The notes: generated from the letters alone by a model not told the origin. A DNA stretch of 16,830 nt from an uncultured Lachnospiraceae bacterium (GCA_947174725.1 CAMWKA010000007.1:1-16830), one strand, 5' to 3'; shown: positions 9,020-16,599, counted from the first letter of the stretch. Numbers and translations are program-made.

Positions 9020-10187
9020 CTTTCGCCACCTCCATCATAGAGATAAAACGGTCAAACAGATAGCCGGAATCCTGCGGTCCCGGACATGCTTCCGGATGGA
9101 ACTGTACCGTAAAGATATTCTTTCCCTGATAGGAAAGCCCCTCGTTGGTGCCATCATTGACATTCACAAATGCCGGCACCGCGATCTTCTGATCCAGATG
9201 CTCCACATCCACCACATAACCATGATTCTGGGATGAGATATATACCCTGCCCGTCTCCAGATCCTTCACCGGATGATTGCCGCCGCGATGGCCATATTTC
9301 ATCTTATGGGTATCCGCTCCTGCTGCCAGAGCCATCAGCTGATGTCCCAGACAGATCGCAAAGATCGGCACATCCGCATCGTACAGCTTTTTGATCTCTT
9401 GGATTGCTTCCTTGCACTCCTTGGGATCTCCCGGTCCGTTGCTCAACATGATCCCGTCCGGTTTTTCCTTCAGAATCTCCTCCGCTTTGGTAAACGCAGG
9501 ATAAACGGTCACATCACAGCCTCGTTTCTGCAAGGATCTGACAATGTTATTTTTCTCCCCAAAATCCAGCAATGCCACCCGTTTCCCGGCACCATTCAGC
9601 CTTCTGATCATAGATGGCGCTTTCCTTTCATGTGTCCTGCTGATATCGCTTCCGGATACCGGTCCGTTTTCTTCCAGACGTTTGATCCCCGGAATCGTAT
9701 ATTTCTTCTGACAGGTAACTCTGTCCACCACTCCCGTCACCCGATATTCCTTCAACCGGGCGAGCACATCCGGCAGATCATAGGATTCATTGACCGTGAT
9801 CATGCCGTTCATCGTCCCCCTGTCTCTCAGACGTTTTGTCAACGCTCTGGTATCGATTCCTTCAATCCCCGGAATATCATGCTTCACCAGAAAATCCTGA
9901 ATATCCATATCGCTTCGAAAGTTACTTGGCTTTCTGGAAAGTTCCCTTACAATAAACCCATCCAGCCATGGTCTTGCCGATTCCATGTCCTCCATACATA
10001 TCCCATAGTTGCCGATCAGCGGATAAGTCATACATACCGCCTGTCCGGCATAGGAAGGATCTGTCAAAACTTCAAGATAGCCTGCCATGGATGTGTTGAA
10101 CACGATCTCGCTAACCGCATCTTTACACGCGCCAATGGCTTTTCCCTGAAATACAGTTCCATCCTCCAATATCAAAAATGCTTTCAT
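9012..10187 (-). CDS. carA: Carbamoyl-phosphate synthase small (glutaminase) subunit
   Basis: A 391-residue subunit that hydrolyses glutamine and channels ammonia to CarB. The N-terminal CPSase_sm_chain domain runs from FLILEDGTVFQGKAIG through GIEGIDTRALTKRLRDRG. The C-terminal class I glutamine amidotransferase domain contains the catalytic triad: C279 in AICLGHQ, and H364 and E366 in VQFHPEACPG. LSNGPGDP and SSQNHGYVVD are further family motifs. The start at 10187 is firm: AGGAGG lies six bases upstream. It is the first gene of the leftward block, with a short leader of about 38 nt from the predicted promoter, which leaves no room for a PyrR attenuator. Confidence 0.98.
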   Translation of the reverse strand: MKAFLILEDGTVFQGKAIGACKDAVSEIVFNTSMAGYLEVLTDPSYAGQAVCMTYPLIGNYGICMEDMESARPWLDGFIVRELSRKPSNFRSDMDIQDFLVKHDIPGIEGIDTRALTKRLRDRGTMNGMITVNESYDLPDVLARLKEYRVTGVVDRVTCQKKYTIPGIKRLEENGPVSGSDISRTHERKAPSMIRRLNGAGKRVALLDFGEKNNIVRSLQKRGCDVTVYPAFTKAEEILKEKPDGIMLSNGPGDPKECKEAIQEIKKLYDADVPIFAICLGHQLMALAAGADTHKMKYGHRGGNHPVKDLETGRVYISSQNHGYVVDVEHLDQKIAVPAFVNVNDGTNEGLSYQGKNIFTVQFHPEACPGPQDSGYLFDRFISMMEVAKDA

Positions 10188-10193
10188 CTTCTG

Positions 10194-10199
10194 CCTCCT
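10194..10199 (-). promoter_or_regulatory. carA ribosome-binding site
   Basis: A full AGGAGG on the minus strand, six bases before the carA ATG. It is the strongest such site in the window and fixes the start codon. Confidence 0.85.
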
Positions 10200-10231
10200 G
10201 TAAGAAGGACCCCCTTTGCATAGTTATAAAA

Positions 10232-10260
10232 AGTATATCACACATTGCCGTATGCTTCAA
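10232..10260 (-). promoter_or_regulatory. Predicted promoter of carA and the leftward block
   Basis: Reading leftwards, a -35 TTGAAG (10260-10255) and a -10 TATACT (10237-10232) are separated by exactly 17 bases, and the -10 has an upstream TG (TGATATACT). The expected transcription start near 10225 gives a leader of about 38 nt. The -35 overlaps the left arm of the dyad at 10258-10288. Confidence 0.7.
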
Positions 10261-10288
10261 GTCGCAAACAAATTTTGTGAAGTACTTG
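10258..10288. promoter_or_regulatory. Compound dyad between divergent promoters (candidate operator)
   Basis: An inner repeat ACAAA-T-TTTGT (10268-10278) and an outer repeat CAAGT (10258-10262) with ACTTG (10284-10288) share one centre at base 10273. That centre is also the exact midpoint between the carA -35 (ending at 10260) and the moxR -35 (beginning at 10286). A dimeric regulator bound here would cover both -35 boxes. Part of the outer symmetry comes from the TTG of the two -35 boxes, so chance is not excluded. Confidence 0.45.
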
Positions 10289-10314
10289 CAATCGCCATAG
10301 ATACCATTTAAAAT
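10286..10314 (+). promoter_or_regulatory. Predicted promoter of the moxR-DUF58-transglutaminase operon
   Basis: -35 TTGCAA (10286-10291) and -10 TAAAAT (10309-10314) are separated by 17 bases. Transcription should begin near 10320-10322, on or beside the first in-frame ATG, which argues against that ATG as the start codon. Confidence 0.6.
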
Positions 10315-10332
10315 AATATATGAATAAGCATG

Positions 10333-10338
10333 AAAGGA
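10333..10338 (+). promoter_or_regulatory. moxR ribosome-binding site that supports a TTG start
   Basis: AAAGGA lies 11 bases before TTG at 10350. The same AAAGGAC(A/G)GATAT context precedes the transglutaminase gene start at 12406. No purine-rich site precedes the ATG at 10320. Confidence 0.55.
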
Positions 10339-10349
10339 CGGATATCCCA

Positions 10350-11279
10350 TTGCAGAACAAAACGGATCTCATACGAAAGGAAGTAAAAAAAGTCATACAG
10401 GGTAAGGACGACGTGATCCGCCTTACGCTCTGCGCCATTTTGGCAGGCGGTCATGTGTTGTTGGAGGACATCCCCGGTGTCGGAAAGACGACGCTTGCCA
10501 TGTCCATTGCCAAAGCGCTCTCCCTTTCTTACAAGAGGATGCAGTTTACGCCGGATGTCCTGCCCAGCGATCTGATTGGATATAACCTTTATGATAAATC
10601 AACAAACTCCTTTCATTTTCAGGAGGGCAGCGTCTACACCAACTTATTCCTTGCCGATGAGATCAACCGCACCTCGCCGAAAACACAGTCGGCGCTTTTA
10701 GAAGTCATGGAGGAAGGTCAGGCAACCGTGGAAGGCGTCACCAGAGCGCTTCCGAAACCGTTCTTTGTCATTGCCACGGAGAATCCCTTTGGGTCTTCCG
10801 GCACGCAGCGGCTCCCGGAATCACAGCTTGACCGTTTTATGATCTGCCTCTCCATCGGGTATCCTGATTCTGAAAATGCGGTCAGTATTTTAAAAGGCAA
10901 CTCCTCTGCCAATATGGATCAGGTAGAACAGGTGGTCAATGCCGAAGAACTTTTAGAGATGCAGCATCAGGCGGAGAAATTATTTGTTGACGAATCCCTT
11001 TACGACTATATTGTAGAATTGACCGAAACAACAAGAAATCCTGAATTCTTTGCACTGGGTCTAAGCCCCCGCGGCAGCATTGCATTATTAAAAATGTCAA
11101 AAGCACACGCCTATATGAGCGGCAGAGATTTTCTTCTTCCGGAAGATATCCACGATGTTTTTTACTGTGTAGCTTCCCACCGTGTAAAACTTTCCGCCAA
11201 GTCCAAAGCTTCCGGGCGATCCGTAGAAGAAGCGCTTTCAAATGTACTAAAGCAGGTAGCAATTCCCAAGATCAGTTAG
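10350..11279 (+). CDS. MoxR-family AAA+ ATPase
   Basis: About 309 residues from the TTG start (319 if the ATG at 10320 were used). MoxR ATPases are thought to act as chaperone-like remodellers for partner proteins encoded beside them. Walker A is EDIPGVGKTTLA, Walker B is LFLADEINR, sensor 1 is ATENP, and QRLPESQLDRF holds the arginine-finger region; LSPRGSIALLK marks sensor 2 in the C-terminal lid. With the TTG start, 13 residues separate the initiator from KVIQGK, close to the usual MoxR N-terminus. The ATG at 10320 lacks a ribosome-binding site and falls at the predicted transcription start. The DUF58 gene begins 12 bases after the stop. The protein should be soluble and work at the membrane with its DUF58 and transglutaminase partners; that role is inferred from context. 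Confidence 0.93.
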   Translation: MQNKTDLIRKEVKKVIQGKDDVIRLTLCAILAGGHVLLEDIPGVGKTTLAMSIAKALSLSYKRMQFTPDVLPSDLIGYNLYDKSTNSFHFQEGSVYTNLFLADEINRTSPKTQSALLEVMEEGQATVEGVTRALPKPFFVIATENPFGSSGTQRLPESQLDRFMICLSIGYPDSENAVSILKGNSSANMDQVEQVVNAEELLEMQHQAEKLFVDESLYDYIVELTETTRNPEFFALGLSPRGSIALLKMSKAHAYMSGRDFLLPEDIHDVFYCVASHRVKLSAKSKASGRSVEEALSNVLKQVAIPKIS

Positions 11280-11291
11280 TGAGGTCCGATC

Positions 11292-12308
11292 ATGCAGAGA
11301 ACAAACTATCTTTATCGAATCACCTATGCGCTTATGATCCTGTTTTTCCTGTTCGGAACGATTTTTTACCGCCAGTCTTTTCTTGCCATTTTACTGCTTT
11401 TGCTCGTCATACTGCCCGTAATTTCCGTCGCGCTGGCTCGTCATGCCTTTGAACATTTTGATTTTCTCCTTTCCGCTCCTGCAACTACCGTTTCCATGCC
11501 GGAAACCCCGATTATCATACTCACTGTTAAAAATCCTACCTTTTTTCCTTTCCTGAACTGTGAACTTTCCTTTCAATTTCAAAATATGTATTTTCCAAGC
11601 AACCTGAAAAATACGATCGCACTACCCATGGAAGCACGCAAAACCTGGGCCCTGCGTTTTCCTTTTGCCGTCTCCCAGCCGGGCATGCTCCTGTTTTCTT
11701 TGGAAGACGTAAAATTAACAGATTTTCTTCACTTATATACCTTTCATAAGAATCTAAATAAAGGGCTGCAGATTTCGGTACTTCCCAGAGAGATGCCCAT
11801 CGCCTTTGTCCCTGCCGCCATGCACACCGAGTCCGAGGATAGCGAATTTTATGATCCCGCAGGGGCGCTTTCCACAGATATCCGGGAAGTCAAAGAGTAT
11901 ATTCCGGGAGACCGGATGCAGGATATCCACTGGAAACTCAGCGCAAGGATGGACGACCTTCTGGTCAAGCAGTATGAACGCTCTCTGGACGATTCCCTGC
12001 TGTTTCTTCCGGAATTATATAAAGAGGAGATCGCCGATACCCTGCAGACCCTGTATGCGGTATCCATGAAGCTGATCCGTCAGAAAGAGGTGTTTCGGAT
12101 CGCCATATTTCATACAGATGTCATGGAATTTGTCCAAGCTGTCATCCATGATCCGGAAGATCTGATGCAGGCATTTATGACTCTGTATTACCAAAAGCCA
12201 TATGACGCTCCTGGTCTTGCGCGCTCCACTTACCAGATCGTCTTTCCTCTTTATGGCTCGTTTTATCATATCCACGGCAGCGCCATCGACCTGACGGAGA
12301 GTGCCTGA
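11292..12308 (+). CDS. DUF58-domain membrane protein
   Basis: A 338-residue protein with two N-terminal membrane helices (about 8-25 and 28-49), then a beta-rich region (about 60-165) and the DUF58 core. The core signature is EYIPGDRMQDIHWKLSA (about 202-218) followed by LLVKQYERS, the conserved feature of the family. The rest resembles a shortened von Willebrand A-like domain. DUF58 proteins occur next to MoxR ATPases and are believed to be their partners; no enzymatic activity is established. GAGG seven bases before the ATG supports the start. The stop lies inside a hairpin, and the next gene starts 97 nt later. Confidence 0.92.
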   Translation: MQRTNYLYRITYALMILFFLFGTIFYRQSFLAILLLLLVILPVISVALARHAFEHFDFLLSAPATTVSMPETPIIILTVKNPTFFPFLNCELSFQFQNMYFPSNLKNTIALPMEARKTWALRFPFAVSQPGMLLFSLEDVKLTDFLHLYTFHKNLNKGLQISVLPREMPIAFVPAAMHTESEDSEFYDPAGALSTDIREVKEYIPGDRMQDIHWKLSARMDDLLVKQYERSLDDSLLFLPELYKEEIADTLQTLYAVSMKLIRQKEVFRIAIFHTDVMEFVQAVIHDPEDLMQAFMTLYYQKPYDAPGLARSTYQIVFPLYGSFYHIHGSAIDLTESA

Positions 12309-12330
12309 CAGCAGGATATGATACTCTCCG
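12295..12330 (+). promoter_or_regulatory. Nested hairpin at the end of the DUF58 gene
   Basis: CGGAGAGT (12295-12302) pairs perfectly with ACTCTCCG (12323-12330). Inside its 20-nt loop CCTG (12304-12307) pairs with CAGG (12312-12315). The structure covers the DUF58 stop codon and has no T-tract, so it is not a standard terminator. It may slow decay or processing between the two cistrons, or affect translation. Confidence 0.5.
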
Positions 12331-12405
12331 GCGCATACCATATATGGCGCCAGAACGATACTTTCGATATATGTAACATGGCATCAGCCAGGAAAGGACA
12401 GATAT
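12331..12405 (+). promoter_or_regulatory. Leader before the transglutaminase gene, with a 10-bp palindrome
   Basis: CCATATATGG at 12338-12347 is a perfect palindrome flanked by GGCG (12330-12333) and CGCC (12348-12351), which can pair with a bulge. AAAGGA lies seven bases before the ATG at 12406 (AAAGGACAGATAT). No clear -35/-10 pair was found, so this is probably an inter-cistron leader and not a new promoter. Confidence 0.4.
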
Positions 12406-15162
12406 ATGAAGCAGGATCTAACCTATCGATCATCAACAGAATATATAAAGCTAAAGAAACGGATATGGATCCTTTTCCTTGTATGGCTTGCTGCCGTGAT
12501 CATATTTACCTGCCGCTATGCCGTTTACTCCTTTCAATGGGATACCCCGCCTTTGCTCGCCCTGATCTCTCTCTCAGGCGTCTATCTGTTCTTTTATTAT
12601 CTGTATCAGAAGAAACAGTGCAAAGAAGCCTATGCCATCGCATGCGCGGGCAAAGCCTATGGCATATCTCTGGAAGATATCCAGACGGACGTCCCCGTCA
12701 ACCGATTCTTTTTATGTTTGATTCGAAGCGTTCTGATCTTTATGGCTTCCTTTGGAACCATTGCAGGACTGGTCACTGCTTTCGATCTCTCTTTTCACTG
12801 GATCGGCGTGACCCTCGGCATTCTGATCGTATCCATACTGGCTGCTTTCCTGTATTACAATAAAGTTACCTTTTATGCCGGTTATATTGCCATCTTTTTG
12901 CTGTTCTCGATCTTTGCTTTTTCCCTATATCCCTATATCTACAGCGGTTTTCAGGGATTCTTCAATACGGTTTATCAAAAATACAGTGATTTCTTTTATC
13001 TCAGTTTCATACGGGAAGCTAATGAGATCATCTCCAACCGTTACCTGACCGTCAGTATCACCATGGTCTTTGTCGGATTAATGATGGCAATCCTTTTAAA
13101 TATCACTATCTCTGCCCATATGAACCTGATCGAAACCTTTTTGATCACTTTTCTGCCACTGCAGATCGCCCTTTATATCGACCGTCTTCCGGCGATCCCA
13201 TATCTCGCTATGCTTCTTGCCGTATATATTACCGTCGGTATTCTGGGCCGGAGCGGTCATTATCATATGTCCCTGAATATGAAAAAAGAACCATTTTTCA
13301 GCCGCAGGCTGAAAAAACAGACGACACAATATTCCTATCAATCCAGCAGCCGGGGAATCCTTACGCTTTCCATCTACAGCATCGCATTTTGCATACTGTT
13401 TCTCCTGTTCTGTAACAGCCTCTTTTTTCAGGGTTTATCCAGCAAGGAAATCTCCAATCAATTAAAAAACACCACCGATTCTTATGTAAAAATCCTTGTC
13501 CAAAGCGGCGCATGGGGATTTTTTGACCGATATGACTCTACCGGAGGTCTGAACAACGGAAAGCTCGGCGGCGCCCGCAGCGTAAACCCGGATTACCAGA
13601 CCGATCTGGAAGTAACTTATGTCCCGTATTCCACGGATACGTTATATCTGAAAAGATACGTCGGCGTCCATTATAATAACAATTTTTTTGCACCCGATGA
13701 TGATCTTCCACAATCCATTCCCATGAGTGGCTCTCTGGCCGATGAAAATTTTGCCAAAATGGAGATCCGTATCGTTGACCCCAATGTGAACATGCCCCAC
13801 TATCCGTATGATACGATACACGCATCAAATGAACCTGTTCCCGGCAGTCTTTCTGAATACTCCTTTATGGACGAACCCGAAACCGCTCTGCCCTTTATGG
13901 AATCAGAGGCATACACGGAAGCCTTTCAATTATGGAATGACACACTGGCAGATTATGAGAATCCTCCGACACCGGAAGATGCCGGATCTTATGAAGAATA
14001 CGAAGTTTTATATGCCCCCTATCAGGTCCTTATCAATTATCCGTCTAATCCTGCAATCACTGATGAGTACGAAGCCATGGTCTATGAAAACTATCTGGAG
14101 GTCCCGGAATATCTGGATGAAGTCATGGAAGATTTTTGCGAGGAAGCCGGGTTGAATGATATCCTTCTGGATGCCGGAAACGCCGTCACTTATGAAGAAC
14201 AGCAGCAGCTCCGCCTAAGGATCGCCAATACTTTAAAAATGTATTTTACAAGAGAATTTCCCTATACGATGTCGCCAGGAACGACTCCCAGAGGTCGTGA
14301 CACGATAGAATATTTTCTGACGGAACAGCGCCGTGGCTTTTGCGCCCATTTTGCATCCTCCTCCACACTGCTCCTCAGACATATGGGCATCCCTACCCGC
14401 TATGTAGAAGGATATTGCATCCAGATCGATGACCTAACGGAAGCGGAAGCAGTCTCCACCGATATCTCCGGCTGGTATATCGGGGACAACGCTTTAAGCG
14501 AAACCGGCCTCGTTACCGTAAGTGTAACAGACGGGTCCTCTCATGCATGGATAGAAATCTATCTGGACGGTTATGGCTGGATCCCCTATGAAATGACGCC
14601 GCCTGCCTTCGGAGACACCATTGACGAAATCGGTATCATGGCAATCTTTTCCGGGCTGTTCACGCCGGTACAGAGACTTGCCGCAGGCGCTGATAATCTT
14701 ACGGAAGGTGCGGGCAACTTTGATTTTCCTGCCTTTTCCTTCATGTCCTCTATTGATTTTGTAACAAAACCTCTGCTTATCCTGTTGGCAGCTATATGTC
14801 TGATCATCCTGTTTAGGATTCTGCGCGGTCCGATCCGCCAGCAGTATCTGCTGTCCCGCGCGCTGCGGCAAAAAGATTATTCTACCGCCGTGATTCTATC
14901 CTATCAGAAGTTTGTCCGCAGGCTTCAGAAAAAACTGCTGATTGCGGATCAACATCCTGTTATTCGTGATGTCGGCACCTTCTTAAAACAGACCGCAGCC
15001 GACGATGCAGCGGCATCCGGCTCCGGCTTAAAATCCACCATCGACAGCAGTTTCATTGATGAATGGCTCCGCCTGACCGAAACAGCCGCATACAGCCCGA
15101 ACCCAACAACGCAGTCACAGTACGAGCAGTACCGCAGTTTCCTTAAAAATTTAAAATTTTAA
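12406..15162 (+). CDS. Polytopic membrane transglutaminase-like protein (TgpA type with C-terminal DUF4129-like region)
   Basis: A 918-residue protein. Eight or nine hydrophobic helices occupy about residues 19-341. An extracytoplasmic part follows, then a transglutaminase-like core with C646 (RRGFCAHFASS), H713 (GSSHAWIEIY) and, at the third triad position, E729 (WIPYEMTPP) where aspartate is classical; glutamate may still serve. One more helix (about 789-808) leads to a cytosolic tail of about 110 residues that resembles DUF4129 in position (SYQKFVRRLQKK). A strongly acidic, tyrosine-rich stretch (about 488-605) precedes the core. Family members act as thiol proteases or cross-linking enzymes; the substrate here is unknown. 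The order MoxR, DUF58, transglutaminase matches a widely conserved operon. The start is supported by AAAGGA. The gene ends by overlapping the convergent MATE gene by four bases. Confidence 0.92.
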   Translation: MKQDLTYRSSTEYIKLKKRIWILFLVWLAAVIIFTCRYAVYSFQWDTPPLLALISLSGVYLFFYYLYQKKQCKEAYAIACAGKAYGISLEDIQTDVPVNRFFLCLIRSVLIFMASFGTIAGLVTAFDLSFHWIGVTLGILIVSILAAFLYYNKVTFYAGYIAIFLLFSIFAFSLYPYIYSGFQGFFNTVYQKYSDFFYLSFIREANEIISNRYLTVSITMVFVGLMMAILLNITISAHMNLIETFLITFLPLQIALYIDRLPAIPYLAMLLAVYITVGILGRSGHYHMSLNMKKEPFFSRRLKKQTTQYSYQSSSRGILTLSIYSIAFCILFLLFCNSLFFQGLSSKEISNQLKNTTDSYVKILVQSGAWGFFDRYDSTGGLNNGKLGGARSVNPDYQTDLEVTYVPYSTDTLYLKRYVGVHYNNNFFAPDDDLPQSIPMSGSLADENFAKMEIRIVDPNVNMPHYPYDTIHASNEPVPGSLSEYSFMDEPETALPFMESEAYTEAFQLWNDTLADYENPPTPEDAGSYEEYEVLYAPYQVLINYPSNPAITDEYEAMVYENYLEVPEYLDEVMEDFCEEAGLNDILLDAGNAVTYEEQQQLRLRIANTLKMYFTREFPYTMSPGTTPRGRDTIEYFLTEQRRGFCAHFASSSTLLLRHMGIPTRYVEGYCIQIDDLTEAEAVSTDISGWYIGDNALSETGLVTVSVTDGSSHAWIEIYLDGYGWIPYEMTPPAFGDTIDEIGIMAIFSGLFTPVQRLAAGADNLTEGAGNFDFPAFSFMSSIDFVTKPLLILLAAICLIILFRILRGPIRQQYLLSRALRQKDYSTAVILSYQKFVRRLQKKLLIADQHPVIRDVGTFLKQTAADDAAASGSGLKSTIDSSFIDEWLRLTETAAYSPNPTTQSQYEQYRSFLKNLKF
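15143..15162. other. A/T-only palindromic junction of two convergent genes
   Basis: AAAATTT (15146-15152) and AAATTTT (15154-15160) form a perfect dyad round base 15153, at the 3' ends of the transglutaminase gene and of the MATE gene, whose stop codons share TTAA (15159-15162). There is no G/C stem, so a strong intrinsic terminator is not seen. Confidence 0.5.
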
Positions 15163-16496
15163 TTACCCAACAATTTTTTCTTATTCATTAGGTAATAGAC
15201 TATCCCGATCAGATCAGCAAGCAGCCAGCCAATCGGTATCGACCACCATATTCCCACAACGCCGATGGTCGGGATTGCAGAAAGCAGATATGACAACAAT
15301 ACCCGGGTTCCGAGGGAGAAGACCGTAAGCACCACCGACATATACGGTCTGCCCAGCGCCCGGTAAAACCCGTACAACAGGAAAAGACACCCTATTCCGA
15401 AATAAAACGCGCCTTCAATGCGCAGATAACGCACACCTTCGGCAATGATCGCCGTTTCTTCCGCCTTAACAAAGATAAGCATCAGCGGACGCGCAAATAT
15501 GCATACGGCAGTGGATACCACAGCGCAAAATATGATTGATACGGCAGCTGCGCCCTTCAAGCCTCTACGGATCCGTTCAGGCTTCTTTGCGCCGTAATTC
15601 TGCGCTATAAATGTGGAAAATGCATTTCCGAAATCCTGCACCGGCATGTATGCAAAAGCGTCGATCTTTACAGCAGCGGCAAATGCCGCCATAACCGAAG
15701 CGCCGAAGCTATTGACGATTCCCTGTACCAACAGTATCCCCAGATTCATCACGGATTGCTGTACACACGTCAATACGGAGAAGCCTGCAACATCCCCTAT
15801 GCGGCGTCTGCTGATATGAATTTCCCCTATTTTGAATTTCAGATACGGGACACATTTTAGAGAATATATGGCAATCCCAATCCCGGAAATATACTGGGCT
15901 ATTACGGTAGCCTCCGCCGCGCCTGCCACCCCTCTCTCCAAACCGACCACGAACCAGATATCCAATCCAATATTCAACACCGCAGAGACAGCAAGAAACA
16001 CAAGCGGCACAAGGGAATTCCCAACCGATCTTAACAATGACGCAAAATAGTTATACAAGAACACCGCAAAGATTCCACAGAAAATCACCGAAAGGTAGTC
16101 CCGCATATACCCCCAGACTTCGTGAGGGATATTCATCAACATCTCCACCTCGTCCAGAAGAATATACGTTGCTATATTAAGAAGGATCGTCAACACCAGA
16201 ATCAACAGGAAGGACGCGCATATCCCCTCTCTTAACCCCTTTTCGTCCCTTTCTCCAAAGCGGATCGAAAAAAACGCTCCGCTGCCCATACATAGCCCCA
16301 GTAATATTGAAGTCAAAAATGTCATAAGCGTGAAGGATGACCCTACCGCCGCCAAAGCGTCAGGGCCAAGGACTTTACCCACGATCAGCGTATCTGCAAT
16401 ATTATAGAATTGCTGCAAAAGATTACCAAGCATCATCGGGGCAGCAAAAGCCAGCATTGACTTCATGATAGGTCCCTTCGTCATGTCCGTCTGCAT
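15159..16496 (-). CDS. MATE-family multidrug/organic cation exporter
   Basis: A 445-residue integral membrane protein of the MATE family (MatE domains twice, about 12 helices), in the bacterial NorM/DinF-like group; such proteins export drugs or metabolites using a sodium or proton gradient. The N-terminus MTKGPIMKSMLAFAAPMMLGNLLQQFYNIADTL is described here only by its key parts: KGPI, P in AAPMMLG, and QQFYNIADT, all typical. The second half repeats the pattern at about 230-300 (AGFSVLTCVQQSVMNLG, INSFG, AAVKID, and QNYGAKKPER). Length is standard and no break is seen. The start at 16496 has AAAAGGA nine bases upstream. It is a single-gene unit between the tRNA terminator and the convergent transglutaminase gene. 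The substrate cannot be predicted. Confidence 0.94.
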   Translation of the reverse strand: MQTDMTKGPIMKSMLAFAAPMMLGNLLQQFYNIADTLIVGKVLGPDALAAVGSSFTLMTFLTSILLGLCMGSGAFFSIRFGERDEKGLREGICASFLLILVLTILLNIATYILLDEVEMLMNIPHEVWGYMRDYLSVIFCGIFAVFLYNYFASLLRSVGNSLVPLVFLAVSAVLNIGLDIWFVVGLERGVAGAAEATVIAQYISGIGIAIYSLKCVPYLKFKIGEIHISRRRIGDVAGFSVLTCVQQSVMNLGILLVQGIVNSFGASVMAAFAAAVKIDAFAYMPVQDFGNAFSTFIAQNYGAKKPERIRRGLKGAAAVSIIFCAVVSTAVCIFARPLMLIFVKAEETAIIAEGVRYLRIEGAFYFGIGCLFLLYGFYRALGRPYMSVVLTVFSLGTRVLLSYLLSAIPTIGVVGIWWSIPIGWLLADLIGIVYYLMNKKKLLGN

Positions 16497-16526
16497 ACAC
16501 TCAAATCCTTTTCATTGATATAACAC

Positions 16527-16555
16527 ATTACATTCCGCAATGAATAATAACACAA
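16527..16555 (-). promoter_or_regulatory. Putative promoter of the MATE gene
   Basis: Leftward TTGTGT (16555-16550) and TGTAAT (16532-16527) are separated by 17 bases, giving a leader of about 25 nt. The -35 overlaps the T-tract of the tRNA terminator. The match is moderate. Confidence 0.4.
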
Positions 16556-16599
16556 AAAAGCTACATTTTCTGCGCGTTTTGCGCTGGAAACGTAGCTTT
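16554..16599 (-). terminator. Intrinsic terminator of the tRNA-Leu pair
   Basis: Read leftwards, AAAGCTAC (16599-16592) pairs with GTAGCTTT (16564-16557); the stem continues through TTT/AAA and GCGC/GCGC with a few mismatches and a short loop, then runs into six T (16559-16554). It lies just after the tRNA-Leu(CAG) 3' end. Confidence 0.9.

Noticed and set aside
9273-10223. 316-codon plus-strand open frame opposite carA
   Set aside because: It is the mirror of carA, which has the catalytic triad and a perfect AGGAGG site; the antisense frame resembles no family.
10188-10254. PyrR attenuator, ArgR box or T-box in the carA leader
   Set aside because: The predicted leader is about 38 nt with no anti-terminator/terminator pair, no specifier stem and no TGAAT/ATTCA-type dyad.
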